A stretch of DNA of 61,296 nucleotides from Anaerofustis butyriciformans. Its GTDB lineage: Bacteria; Bacillota; Clostridia; Eubacteriales; Anaerofustaceae. Both the position numbers and the translations under genes were made by a program. The notes beneath the pieces were generated by a model. It made no database searches, was not told where the DNA came from, and was given only the letters and a program-made list of their open reading frames with translations. Of this stretch, positions 33,959 to 42,650 are shown one piece after another; the stretch's first letter is position 1, and each line of letters begins with the position of its first letter. The stretch lies in NCBI RefSeq assembly GCF_036289385.1, contig NZ_JAYFFH010000010.1, positions 1 to 61,296 on the forward strand, written 5' to 3'.

Positions 33959-34438
33959 ATGAGAAAAGATGATAGCATTATAAAAGCAATTACAGTTGAT
34001 GAAGATATTGCAAAAATTTCTGTAATGGAAGTTCCTGATAAACCGGGTATTGCATTTAATTTATTTAGTAATATTGCAAATGAAGGAATTAAAATTGAAA
34101 GTATTACTCAAAATGTAAACAGAAGCCAAGTAAATGATATTACTTTTACTGTACCAACAGATGAATTTGAAAAAGCATTTAAAATAACAAGTGATTTCGC
34201 AATTGAAGTTGGTGCTACAAAAGTACTTTATGATAAAGGGGTTGCAAAATTATCAGTAATAGGTTCCGGTATGGTTGCAAGTACTCAAGTAGCCAGCAGA
34301 GTTTTTAAAGCTTTATATGAAAAAGGCGTAAATATTCAAATGATTTCTACAAGTGAAGTAAAAATTTCTTGTGTAATAGAAAAAGATAAAGCAAAAGAAG
34401 CTTTAAAACAAATTTATAAAGAATTTGAAGTAGAATAA
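33959..34438 (+). CDS. Free-standing ACT-ACT protein resembling the aspartokinase regulatory domain
   Basis: 159 residues from the ATG at 33959, which follows GGAGGAG and clears the hom stop. It aligns end to end with the C-terminal double ACT domain of LysC-type aspartokinase (AKISVMEVPDKPGIAFNLF, IESITQNV, a VAKLSVIGSGM segment with later NIQMISTSE and KISCVIEKD) and has no kinase domain. Bacillus makes an equivalent beta subunit from an internal start in lysC; here it has its own gene beside hom. It probably binds Thr or Lys and controls an aspartate kinase or Hom in trans. Confidence 0.9.
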   Translation: MRKDDSIIKAITVDEDIAKISVMEVPDKPGIAFNLFSNIANEGIKIESITQNVNRSQVNDITFTVPTDEFEKAFKITSDFAIEVGATKVLYDKGVAKLSVIGSGMVASTQVASRVFKALYEKGVNIQMISTSEVKISCVIEKDKAKEALKQIYKEFEVE

Positions 34439-34439
34439 A

Positions 34440-34467
34440 AAAAAGACCTATAAGGTCTTTTTTTTAT
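34440..34467. terminator. Bidirectional terminator between the ACT gene and the 3D protein gene
   Basis: A 10-bp stem (34440-34449 with 34453-34462), A-rich left and T-rich right, serving two convergent genes. Confidence 0.88.
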
Positions 34468-36215
34468 TGAAGTATATATGCTTCCATTGTTCTTCTTCCG
34501 AAGGCTAAAGCAGCTGAATGGGAGTCGAAATAAATATCAATTCTTCCTGAACTAATTGCTCCCCCTCTGTCTTCAACTACGTATACTCCTCCGTTAGAGT
34601 TGCCGGAAAGTGCAGGGAAATATACTTTTGTTCCAAATGGTAAACCGCTCCAAGCAGCAATTGTTCTTCCTGCCGTTGCACGTGTACCGCTTGCCGTAAT
34701 TCCTGTAGAAACACCACAACACTGTGCACATGAACAGTAAGCTGTAACTTCAACTGTTATTTTTTGATTGTATTTTACCGGAGCACTTCCACCGTTTTCT
34801 GATATAAGTATCATATCATCGGAATCTTTTGCAACTTCTACAATTTTATTTTGAACTTTTGTTTCAACTGTTTTAGTTAAATTTTTTGTTTTTACAACTT
34901 CTCCTTTAGCATTTGTTGTAACAACACTTATGTAATTGATTTTACCATTTTGACCTTTTTGAACAACTTTTTCATCTTCGCCGTCCAAAGTATCTACTTC
35001 TTTATATATTGTTTTATACTTAACTTTTTCTGTTTTATTTACAAGTTTTTGATTTTCATCTAAAACTGCGTATACAGAAGTGTTATCATGCTCTATACTT
35101 GATATGCTTTTGCCCTCTGTAACTTCAAATCCAGCTTGTTCAACAATTTCATTTTCATTTGTAAGTCCTGTATCGACTTTAACAATTTCACTTCCATCTG
35201 TTACGAGAACTTTTGATGCTGTTGTAATTTTAATTACATCATTGTCTTTCAAATTAGCATCAAGAGATTTAGAAATTGTATCAGTACTTGATGGTGTTAT
35301 TTTTGCAATGCTTAAAGCATCTGCGGTTGTAAGAGAGCCAATTTGTTTAACAGTAACGGGATCGTCATCATCGACTATGATACTAACAGTCATTGTAGAC
35401 ATACTAATAAGAATTGCACTTACAACCATCATTGCTGTAATAAAGAAACATATACATAAAGGAATGAGCTTTTTATTTAAGTAGTCTTTAATTTTCCTTT
35501 TATGTTTACTTTCCTTAACAAAATCTCTTTGTTCATCAAGTTTGTCTAAATGATCTAAAGCTTCGATGACATCCATATTTTCTTCTTCAATTAATTTCTT
35601 TGCTTTTAATGTGTCATCGTCTATTTCTTGAAGAGTGTCTTGTTTTAATTTAGTTTCTTCAGAATTTATTGTAGTATCATTTTTATCGGCTTTATTACTA
35701 TTTTCTTGTATTAAGTTAATTTGTTCTTTATCGCCTTTGTTACTTTCTTGTATTAAATTAAGTTCTTCTTTATCTTCATTTAATACTTCTTCAGTTTTAT
35801 CTTCCTTTGTAACTTTACTAACAATATTATCATTTGATGTAATTGTACTTTTTAAATCTTGAAGATTAAATTCTTCCGTTTCAAAGTTTTCTTCTTTTGT
35901 TTGAAGATTGTCTTCTAAAATAGAGGTTTCTTCACTTAAAATATCTTCTTTTGTATTTTCCAAGTTTGAAGATGCGTTTGAAACTTCATTAATAAATTCT
36001 TCTTCGTTAAAATCTTCTAAAGCTAAATTTACATCTTTATCAAGGTCTATATTTTCTTTGTAGTTATTTTCAGAGTTTAAATCATCTAACGTTAATGTCA
36101 ATTTGTCATCTAAGGAAGATTCATTTTTAATTTTATTTTTTTTCAATTTAACTTTGTTTTTTGGTTGTTTAATTTTATCAAACTTTTCCAAAAAATTATT
36201 TTTAAATTTACTCAT
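34464..36215 (-). CDS. G5/3D-domain cell wall protein with long acidic cytoplasmic region
   Basis: 583 residues. Residues 1-245 are cytoplasmic, Asp/Glu/Asn/Lys-rich and low in complexity, with a repeated (L)NLIQES/NLIQEN element. A membrane segment (about 255-278) is followed by YabE-like DUF348 material and a G5-like region, then a C-terminal 3D domain (about 485-583) with VTAYCSCAQCCG, the VEDRGG and RIDIYFDSH Asp motifs. 3D domains have the MltA-type fold and probably cut peptidoglycan glycan. Relatives lack so long an inner region, which suggests an intracellular partner. Monocistronic. Confidence 0.9.
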   Translation of the reverse strand: MSKFKNNFLEKFDKIKQPKNKVKLKKNKIKNESSLDDKLTLTLDDLNSENNYKENIDLDKDVNLALEDFNEEEFINEVSNASSNLENTKEDILSEETSILEDNLQTKEENFETEEFNLQDLKSTITSNDNIVSKVTKEDKTEEVLNEDKEELNLIQESNKGDKEQINLIQENSNKADKNDTTINSEETKLKQDTLQEIDDDTLKAKKLIEEENMDVIEALDHLDKLDEQRDFVKESKHKRKIKDYLNKKLIPLCICFFITAMMVVSAILISMSTMTVSIIVDDDDPVTVKQIGSLTTADALSIAKITPSSTDTISKSLDANLKDNDVIKITTASKVLVTDGSEIVKVDTGLTNENEIVEQAGFEVTEGKSISSIEHDNTSVYAVLDENQKLVNKTEKVKYKTIYKEVDTLDGEDEKVVQKGQNGKINYISVVTTNAKGEVVKTKNLTKTVETKVQNKIVEVAKDSDDMILISENGGSAPVKYNQKITVEVTAYCSCAQCCGVSTGITASGTRATAGRTIAAWSGLPFGTKVYFPALSGNSNGGVYVVEDRGGAISSGRIDIYFDSHSAALAFGRRTMEAYILQ

Positions 36216-36314
36216 ATGTAATCAATCCTTCTAAAGATTTTTTGTATATCAAATATACATTAATTGTAGCTTTTTGTCAAATTTTAAAGAACTTTAGGGG
36301 TATGTAAAATATGC

Positions 36315-36334
36315 CACCACTATATTATGTGGTG
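36315..36334. promoter_or_regulatory. Short inverted repeat in the gap before fruR
   Basis: CACCAC (36315-36320) and GTGGTG (36329-36334) form a GC-rich 6-bp palindrome in an otherwise extremely AT-rich 338-bp gap. It might be an operator of either divergent gene; nothing stronger can be said. Confidence 0.3.
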
Positions 36335-36467
36335 TATATATTTATGGTTTTATAAATAAATATTTTTTTATTTATAAAAATTTAATTATATTTAAATGAA
36401 TAAATATTGTAGCTAAACAAAAAATAAAATATAAAACCATATTTATCAATATAAGTAAAATTTTACT

Positions 36468-36507
36468 GATTATTTTTGATTAAAAATGATTAAAAATGAT
36501 TGACAAT
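36468..36507 (+). promoter_or_regulatory. Four in-phase 10-bp repeats, candidate FruR operator
   Basis: GATTATTTTT, GATTAAAAAT, GATTAAAAAT and GATTGACAAT start at 36468, 36478, 36488 and 36498, exactly one helical turn apart, the last one overlapping the -35 element. Tandem in-phase repeats are a common form for DeoR-family operators. Confidence 0.65.
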
Positions 36508-36528
36508 AAACAAAAGTGGTGATATTAT
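36500..36528 (+). promoter_or_regulatory. Promoter of the fruRKA operon
   Basis: TTGACA (36500-36505), a 17-bp spacer and TATTAT (36523-36528), 25 bp before the fruR ATG. Confidence 0.85.
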
Positions 36529-36553
36529 ACGCTTATAAAAAGGAAGTGATAAT

Positions 36554-37303
36554 ATGCTGACAGAAAAAAGATATGAAAAAATTTTAGAAATTTTAGAAGA
36601 AAAAGGCATTGTTACAGTAAAAGAAATTACTGAAAGATTAAATTCTTCTGATGCAACAACAAGAAGAGATTTTAATGCTTTAGATAAAATGGGAAAACTT
36701 AAAAAAGTTCATGGTGGTGCAACAAAAATAACAAACAGCAGATTTGTTATTGAAGAAGAACCTATAAGTCAAAAGGAAAACATAAACAAGGAAGAAAAAG
36801 ACACTGTTGGTAAATTTGCCGCATCTTTAATTGAAGAAAATGATTTTGTATATATTGATGCAGGAACTTCAACAGGAGAAATGATTAAGCACATAAGTGC
36901 AAAAAACGTTACGTTTGTTACAAACGGTCTTTATCATGCTTTAAATTTATCAAAGCTTGGTTACAAAGTTTTTATATTAGCAGGCGAAACAAGAGAAATG
37001 ACAGGATCGGTAGTTGGGAGTGAAGCTGTAAAAAGCATACAAAAATACAACTTTACAAAAGGCTTTTTTGGAACAAATGGTATTGACTTAAATGCGGGAT
37101 ATACAACATATAAAGAAAGTGAAGGGCTTATAAAAGAAGCTGCTATAAAAAAATGTAAGGATGCATTTATTTTAACAGACAGTTCAAAATTTAATAAAAT
37201 TGCCCCAATTACTTTTTCAAGTTTAGATAAAGCAACAATTATTACTTCTAATTCCGTTGATGAATTATTTATGGAAAAAACAAAAATAATGGAGGCAAAA
37301 TAA
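36554..37303 (+). CDS. fruR: DeoR-family regulator of fructose utilisation
   Basis: 249 residues. An N-terminal DeoR winged helix (about 4-58, ITERLNSSDATTRRDFNALD) is followed by the sugar-phosphate sensor domain (VYIDAGTSTGEMIKHI, TNG, FFGTNGID and DSSKFNK). It probably senses fructose-1-phosphate and represses its own operon. Its stop overlaps the fruK start by one base (TAATG). Confidence 0.93.
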   Translation: MLTEKRYEKILEILEEKGIVTVKEITERLNSSDATTRRDFNALDKMGKLKKVHGGATKITNSRFVIEEEPISQKENINKEEKDTVGKFAASLIEENDFVYIDAGTSTGEMIKHISAKNVTFVTNGLYHALNLSKLGYKVFILAGETREMTGSVVGSEAVKSIQKYNFTKGFFGTNGIDLNAGYTTYKESEGLIKEAAIKKCKDAFILTDSSKFNKIAPITFSSLDKATIITSNSVDELFMEKTKIMEAK

Positions 37304-38205
37304 TGATATATACAGTTACATTTAATCCTGCGCTTGATTATGTAATGATTATAGACGAATTCAAAAGCGGTAATGTAAACAGATGTGAAAATGAATTTTT
37401 AAATCCTGGGGGAAAAGGAATAAATGTTTCTACCATGTTAAGTGAACTTGGTGAAGAAAATGTTGCCCTTGGTTTTATTGCAGGATTTACAGGCAGGGAA
37501 CTTGTAAATAAATTAAATGAAAGAAATATTAAAACAAACTTCATAGAGTTAAAAGAAGGGTTAACAAGAATAAACGTAAAAATAAAAGGCAATATTGAAA
37601 GCGAAATAAACGCAAAAGGTCCTAATATTGACAAAGAGGATTTACAAAAACTTTTAAATCAAATAGATACGTTAAAAGATAACGATATCTTGGTTTTGGC
37701 AGGAAGTATTCCTTCATCTATAGATGATGATATATATGAACAAATTATGGAAAGATTAAGTGAAAAAAATGTTCATGTAGTTGTAGATGCAACAAAGGAT
37801 TTACTTAAAAATGTACTAAAATATAAACCGTTTCTAATTAAACCTAATCATCATGAATTGGCAGAATTCTTTGATGTTAAGATAAATTCTGATGAAGAAA
37901 TTGTGGAATATGCAAAGAAACTTCAAGAAATGGGTGCTGAAAACGTGCTTGTATCAATGGCTGCAGACGGCGCAATCCTTGTTACCAAGGAAAATGAAGT
38001 TATCAAAACAAATACTCCAAAAGGAAAGGTAGTAAATTCCGTAGGGGCTGGAGATTCCATGGTTGCAGGATTTATTTATGGGTATTTAAAAAATAAAGAT
38101 TATAAGGAAGCTTTAAGATTCGGAAGTGCAGCAGGAAGTGCAAGTGCATTTTCAGAATCAATAGCTACAAAAGAAAAAGTAGAAGAATTATTAAAGGAGC
38201 TTTAG
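37303..38205 (+). CDS. fruK: 1-phosphofructokinase (PfkB family)
   Basis: 300 residues. The PfkB signature includes FNPALDYVM, NPGGKGINVS and the C-terminal VNSVGAGDSMVAGF with the catalytic Asp. It phosphorylates fructose-1-phosphate to fructose-1,6-bisphosphate. The context between fruR and fruA makes 1-phosphofructokinase much more likely than tagatose-6-phosphate kinase. Confidence 0.94.
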   Translation: MIYTVTFNPALDYVMIIDEFKSGNVNRCENEFLNPGGKGINVSTMLSELGEENVALGFIAGFTGRELVNKLNERNIKTNFIELKEGLTRINVKIKGNIESEINAKGPNIDKEDLQKLLNQIDTLKDNDILVLAGSIPSSIDDDIYEQIMERLSEKNVHVVVDATKDLLKNVLKYKPFLIKPNHHELAEFFDVKINSDEEIVEYAKKLQEMGAENVLVSMAADGAILVTKENEVIKTNTPKGKVVNSVGAGDSMVAGFIYGYLKNKDYKEALRFGSAAGSASAFSESIATKEKVEELLKEL

Positions 38206-38212
38206 AGGGAAA

Positions 38213-40093
38213 ATGAAGATTATTGATTTATTAAAAAAAGAAGGTATTGCCCTTAACCCTGAAGTTAAAGATAAACAAGAAGCAATAGATTTTCTTGTTG
38301 ATTTAATGGATAAAACAGGCAATATATCAGACAAAGAAGAATACAAAAAAGGTGTTCTTGCAAGAGAAGCGCAAGGAACAACAGGAATCGGGGAAGGGGT
38401 AGCAATTCCTCACTCAAAAAATAAAGCCGTAAAACAAGCAGGCTTAAGTGCAATGGTAATAAAAGACGGCTTAAACTTTGAGTCTTTAGACGGACAAGAT
38501 GCTTATTTATTCTTTATGATTGCAGCACCTGATACAGATGCTAACGTTCATTTGGAAGTATTAAGCAGACTTTCTACATTATTAATGGATGAAAATTTCA
38601 GACAAAGTTTAATTAATGCAAAAGATAAAGATGAATTCTTAGCAATGATTGATAAAGCTGAAAAAGAAAAATTCAAAGAAGAAGCTGAAGAAGAAGCTCA
38701 AAGTAACGATGGTTACTATGATGTATTAGCAGTAACGGCTTGTCCAACAGGTATTGCTCATACTTACATGGCTGCTGAAGCACTTGAAAAACAAGCCGAA
38801 AAAATGGGCATTAAAGTAAAAGTTGAAACTAACGGCTCAGGCGGAGTTAAACATAAACTTACAAGTGAAGAAATAGAACATGCAAAATGTATTATCGTTG
38901 CTGCCGACAAACAAGTTGAAATGGCAAGATTTAACGGTAAAAAAGTTATTCAAACAAAAGTTGCAAACGGAATTAATAAAGCAGAAGAACTTTTAACAAA
39001 TGCTATGAACGGAAATGCTCCTGTTTATGAACATAGCGGAGAAGTAAAAGTTGAAAGTGAAGAAAAAGAAAGTATCGGTAGACAAATTTATAAACACCTT
39101 ATGAATGGTGTATCTCATATGCTTCCTTTCGTTATTGGTGGTGGTATTCTAATTGCTCTTGCATTCTTATTTGATGATGCAAGTCTTGGTGCTGATACAT
39201 TCGGAACAAATACTCCATTTGCAGCATTCTTAAAAACAATAGGTGATACAGCATTTGGATTTATGCTTCCTATATTAGCAGGTTTCATCGCTATGAGTAT
39301 TGCAGATAGACCTGGACTTGTTACAGGTTTCGTTGGTGGTGCTCTTGCAAATGCTGGTGGTTCAGGCTTCCTTGGAGCTTTACTTGCCGGATTTATTGCA
39401 GGATATTTGATGATATTCCTTAAAAAAGTATTCTCAAAACTTCCTCATAGTTTAGAAGGAATGAAACCTGTACTTATTTATCCACTACTTGGTGTATTAT
39501 TAATCGGTGCTATCATTACTTTTGTAGTAAATCCTCCTGTATCTTTACTTAATACAGCAATGACAAACGGATTAAATGCAATGGGTGAATCTTCAAAAGT
39601 AATTTTAGGTGTAATTCTTGGTGCAATGATGTCAATCGATATGGGTGGTCCTTTCAATAAGGCTGCATATGTATTCGGTACAGCATCTCTTACAACAGGA
39701 AGTTACGATATTATGGCAGCAGTTATGATTGGTGGTATGGTACCTCCTCTTGCAATAGCTCTTTGTGCAACTTTCTTTAAAAATAGATTCCCTAAAGAAC
39801 AGAGAAGTTCTGCTCTTACAAACTATGTAATGGGACTTTCATTTATTACTGAAGGTGCTATACCATTTGCAGCTGCGGATCCACTTAGAGTAATTCCATC
39901 ATGTGCTATTGGTGCTGGTGTTGCAGGCGGTTTATCAATGTTATTTAACTGTACACTTCGTGCTCCTCACGGAGGATTCTGGGTAATTGCCATAATTGGA
40001 AATCCTTTATATTATATACTTGCGTTAGCAATAGGGTCTTTTGTGGGAATGGCTTTACTTGCTATACTAAAAAAACCTGTTCATGATAAATAA
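38213..40093 (+). CDS. fruA: Fructose PTS transporter, EIIABC
   Basis: 626 residues in the order IIA-IIB-IIC. IIA (about 1-145) has the phosphorylated His 67 in AIPHSKN; IIB (about 170-270) has the phosphorylated Cys 177 in ACPTGIAHTYMA; IIC (about 290-620) has eight or more membrane segments with the usual GGMVPPLA and EGAIPFAA landmarks. It imports fructose as fructose-1-phosphate, feeding FruK. It starts 7 bp after fruK and is closed by a strong terminator. Confidence 0.96.
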   Translation: MKIIDLLKKEGIALNPEVKDKQEAIDFLVDLMDKTGNISDKEEYKKGVLAREAQGTTGIGEGVAIPHSKNKAVKQAGLSAMVIKDGLNFESLDGQDAYLFFMIAAPDTDANVHLEVLSRLSTLLMDENFRQSLINAKDKDEFLAMIDKAEKEKFKEEAEEEAQSNDGYYDVLAVTACPTGIAHTYMAAEALEKQAEKMGIKVKVETNGSGGVKHKLTSEEIEHAKCIIVAADKQVEMARFNGKKVIQTKVANGINKAEELLTNAMNGNAPVYEHSGEVKVESEEKESIGRQIYKHLMNGVSHMLPFVIGGGILIALAFLFDDASLGADTFGTNTPFAAFLKTIGDTAFGFMLPILAGFIAMSIADRPGLVTGFVGGALANAGGSGFLGALLAGFIAGYLMIFLKKVFSKLPHSLEGMKPVLIYPLLGVLLIGAIITFVVNPPVSLLNTAMTNGLNAMGESSKVILGVILGAMMSIDMGGPFNKAAYVFGTASLTTGSYDIMAAVMIGGMVPPLAIALCATFFKNRFPKEQRSSALTNYVMGLSFITEGAIPFAAADPLRVIPSCAIGAGVAGGLSMLFNCTLRAPHGGFWVIAIIGNPLYYILALAIGSFVGMALLAILKKPVHDK

Positions 40094-40104
40094 AACCTAA
40101 ATAT

Positions 40105-40136
40105 AAAAAAGCTCGGTATATGCCGAGCTTTTTTAT
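40105..40136 (+). terminator. Terminator of the fructose operon
   Basis: A 12-bp perfect stem (40105-40116 with 40123-40134) and a 6-nt loop with A and T flanks; usable in both directions. Confidence 0.92.
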
Positions 40137-40150
40137 TATAATAAAGTTAA

Positions 40151-40834
40151 TTATAAAATCGGTAAAATTCTTTTATATAAAGCAATGCGTTTATCATCAA
40201 TATCCATATCTTCATGAAAATGACCAAAATAATGTTTTTTATATTCACAAGTTTTTTCAATTTTTTCAAGATATTTATTTAATTTGTATTCGTCTTTTAA
40301 ACCTTTCTTAAAGATGTTTTTATTTATTGAGTAAGGTGCGGTGTGGCTTATTATGTAATCTATTTTATAATCATGTAACTTTAAATTCTTTAAACCTTCT
40401 TCATATTCTTTTTTATTTGGCATTTCTTCAGCCCACCAGGTTCTTCCGCTTTCTCTCATTGATTTGTCTATGGAGTTTCCTCCACCAAAAGTAAAGAATT
40501 TTTTATCTTCTATTGTATAAACTTGTCCTCTCATTAAATGGATTATACTTGGCTTTATAAATTGAACATTGCCTCCCATCCATTTTGTAACTTTATATCT
40601 TTTCAGTAAATCAAAATTTTCATGATTTCCGTCTACCCATAGTGTAGTAAAATTTTTATTTTCAAGTTTGTTAAGGTAAAAATTATCTCCTCTTCCGTTT
40701 CCCCAAGTTCCCCCAAAGTCTCCGCATATTATTAAATAATCATTTTTTGTCATATCTCTTTGTTCTGGGAAATACTTTTCTTCCAGTTTTTTTATATCAA
40801 GGGGAATATGGGTGTCTCCTGTAACGTATATCAT
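40151..40834 (-). CDS. Calcineurin-like metallophosphoesterase
   Basis: 227 residues with the metal-binding series GDTH (about 6-9), CGDFGG, WVDGNHEN, SHTAPY and FGHFH. These are the ligands of the binuclear metal site. There is no signal peptide, so it acts in the cytoplasm on an unknown phosphoester. Convergent with fruA and divergent from the next transporter. Confidence 0.9.
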   Translation of the reverse strand: MIYVTGDTHIPLDIKKLEEKYFPEQRDMTKNDYLIICGDFGGTWGNGRGDNFYLNKLENKNFTTLWVDGNHENFDLLKRYKVTKWMGGNVQFIKPSIIHLMRGQVYTIEDKKFFTFGGGNSIDKSMRESGRTWWAEEMPNKKEYEEGLKNLKLHDYKIDYIISHTAPYSINKNIFKKGLKDEYKLNKYLEKIEKTCEYKKHYFGHFHEDMDIDDKRIALYKRILPIL

Positions 40835-40954
40835 ATTTATACCTCATTTAATCGTAAATATATAAATCCTTTCAATTATTTATGGTTATCTTTTGTTATA
40901 AATGCTATAATAACAAATTGGATATAAATGTATTTAATGGAAAGGACATATTTA

Positions 40955-41845
40955 ATGAATATATTATCAAAATTATCTAATAAAAACAAAGGAGTTATGT
41001 TTATTATTTTATCTTCCTTTTGCTTTGCGGCAATGAACGTTTTTGTAAGAATGGCAGGAGATCTTCCTTTCATTCAAAAAAGTTTTTTTAGAAATTTTAT
41101 AGCGTTTTTTATAGCGTTATTTTTACTTCGCAAAAACGGAATAAAATTTGAAATGCCTAAAGGGTCTAGGTTAGATTTAGTTCTAAGAGCTACATTTGGA
41201 ACCATAGGAATTTTTTGCAATTATTATGCAATAGACCATATGCTTGTAAGTGATGCTTCAATGCTTAATAAACTTTCACCTTTCTTTGTAATAATATTTT
41301 CTTATTTTATTTTAAACGAAAGAATAAAGCCATTTCAAGCATTATGTGTTTTAATTGCATTTGCGGGGGCTCTTTTTGTAATTAAACCTGGATTTACGGG
41401 AATGCCTATTTTCCCTGCTTTAATAGGTACAATGGGAGGGATGTGTGCAGGTATTGCTTATACATATGTAAGAAAGCTTGGAACTCAAGGTGTTAAAGGA
41501 CCTTTTATAGTGTTCTTCTTCTCTGCTTTTTCATGCCTTGTATCTCTTCCTTATTTAATATTTGAATTTACTCCAATGAGTATGTATCAAATATTTATTT
41601 TGCTTTTAACAGGGCTTGCAGCCTCAGGAGGACAGTTTTTTATAACGGCAGCATATACTTATGCACCTGCGGGAGAAATCTCAATATATGACTACTCACA
41701 AATTATTTTCGCTACGTTCTTGTCCTTTGTTTTTTTAGGACAAATTCCGGATATGTTAAGCGTAGTTGGATATGTAATAATATGTATTGCATCAATAATA
41801 ATGTTTTTATATAACAATAATAAAATAATGTTAAAGGAGAAATAA
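40955..41845 (+). CDS. EamA/DMT-family transporter, copy 1
   Basis: 296 residues from the ATG at 40955, which follows GGAAAGG and begins MNILSKLSN; the in-frame ATG at 40928 has no ribosome site. Ten hydrophobic segments in two EamA halves (about 12-140 and 155-295). Family members export metabolites or amino acids; substrate unknown. The next small gene starts one base after its stop. Two further EamA genes in the window are distant paralogues. Confidence 0.9.
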   Translation: MNILSKLSNKNKGVMFIILSSFCFAAMNVFVRMAGDLPFIQKSFFRNFIAFFIALFLLRKNGIKFEMPKGSRLDLVLRATFGTIGIFCNYYAIDHMLVSDASMLNKLSPFFVIIFSYFILNERIKPFQALCVLIAFAGALFVIKPGFTGMPIFPALIGTMGGMCAGIAYTYVRKLGTQGVKGPFIVFFFSAFSCLVSLPYLIFEFTPMSMYQIFILLLTGLAASGGQFFITAAYTYAPAGEISIYDYSQIIFATFLSFVFLGQIPDMLSVVGYVIICIASIIMFLYNNNKIMLKEK

Positions 41846-41846
41846 A

Positions 41847-42023
41847 ATGGATTTACCAAAAGACCCAATAATACTTTTAAGTTTTATAAATACAAAACTA
41901 AGAGATTTTTATCCAAATTTGCATGAGCTTTGTATGGATTTATCAGTAGAAGAAACTGAAATAATAAACAAACTTTCAAGTGTAGGATTTGAATATAATA
42001 AAGAAAGAAATTGTTTTGAATAA
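41847..42023 (+). CDS. DUF4250 small protein (58 aa)
   Basis: 58 residues, RBS AAAGGAGA. The sequence starts MDLPKDPIILLSFINTKLRD and has LCMDLSVEE, which I recognise as the DUF4250 pattern, a small soluble all-helical protein common in Clostridia. Function unknown. It is co-transcribed with the transporter before it and its stop codon opens a 16-bp palindromic terminator. Confidence 0.85.
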   Translation: MDLPKDPIILLSFINTKLRDFYPNLHELCMDLSVEETEIINKLSSVGFEYNKERNCFE

Positions 42024-42057
42024 TTAAAAGCCAAACTATTTAGTTTGGCTTTTAATT
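42023..42057. terminator. Palindromic bidirectional terminator
   Basis: 16-bp complementary arms (42023-42038 and 42041-42056) with almost no spacer, so the real loop is formed by the innermost A/T pairs. It ends both DUF4250 and the convergent VanZ-like gene. Confidence 0.85.
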
Positions 42058-42564
42058 ATATAATTTAAGTAATAATAGAATGGAAATTACAAAAACCATT
42101 AAAATGGTAGCAAGGACTATTATTATTTTATCTGCTGTTTCTTTTTTTAATATTTTTGTAAATATATTATAAAATACTACACCAAGTAATCCTCCAAGTA
42201 CATTTAGTATAATATCAGTAATATCACTTGCCCCAATTCCTAAGATATATTGTAGTATCTCAAAACTAAAGCTCGATATTAAAAATACAACAATGTTATT
42301 AAAATAAGATTTTTTTCTTTTTATATTGTATAAAATACCAAATGGGAAAAATAAAATAATGTTTCCCGTTAAGTCTAGTCTGTTTACTATTCCATTAAAC
42401 AAGTCATTAAAGGGTATTAAATTAATGCTTCTTGAAAAATATCTATTATTAGAAAAAAGTTCAACAGGGTTTACATACTTAAATAAAATTTGAGAAAATA
42501 AAAAATAAACATAAAAAATTATTAATAAAAATAATAGAATATTCCATAATGATAATTTCTTCAT
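42052..42564 (-). CDS. VanZ-like membrane protein
   Basis: 170 residues, five hydrophobic segments. The segments LIPFNDL, NIILFFPFGILYN and FEILQYILGIGASDITDIILN match the VanZ-like family. VanZ proper lowers teicoplanin binding, but most chromosomal members have no known link to resistance. No van genes are nearby. Confidence 0.88.
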   Translation of the reverse strand: MKKLSLWNILLFLLIIFYVYFLFSQILFKYVNPVELFSNNRYFSRSINLIPFNDLFNGIVNRLDLTGNIILFFPFGILYNIKRKKSYFNNIVVFLISSFSFEILQYILGIGASDITDIILNVLGGLLGVVFYNIFTKILKKETADKIIIVLATILMVFVISILLLLKLYN

Positions 42565-42650
42565 AATATTATCCTTCCTTTTGCTAGTAATATAACAAAA
42601 AGTTTTTAGGATAATATTTAGAAAAAATTAAAATTGTATGAATTGTAAAG

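Noticed and set aside
42052..42564. Glycopeptide resistance gene vanZ
   Set aside because: Only the generic VanZ-like family pattern is present and no van ligase, dipeptidase or two-component genes are near.
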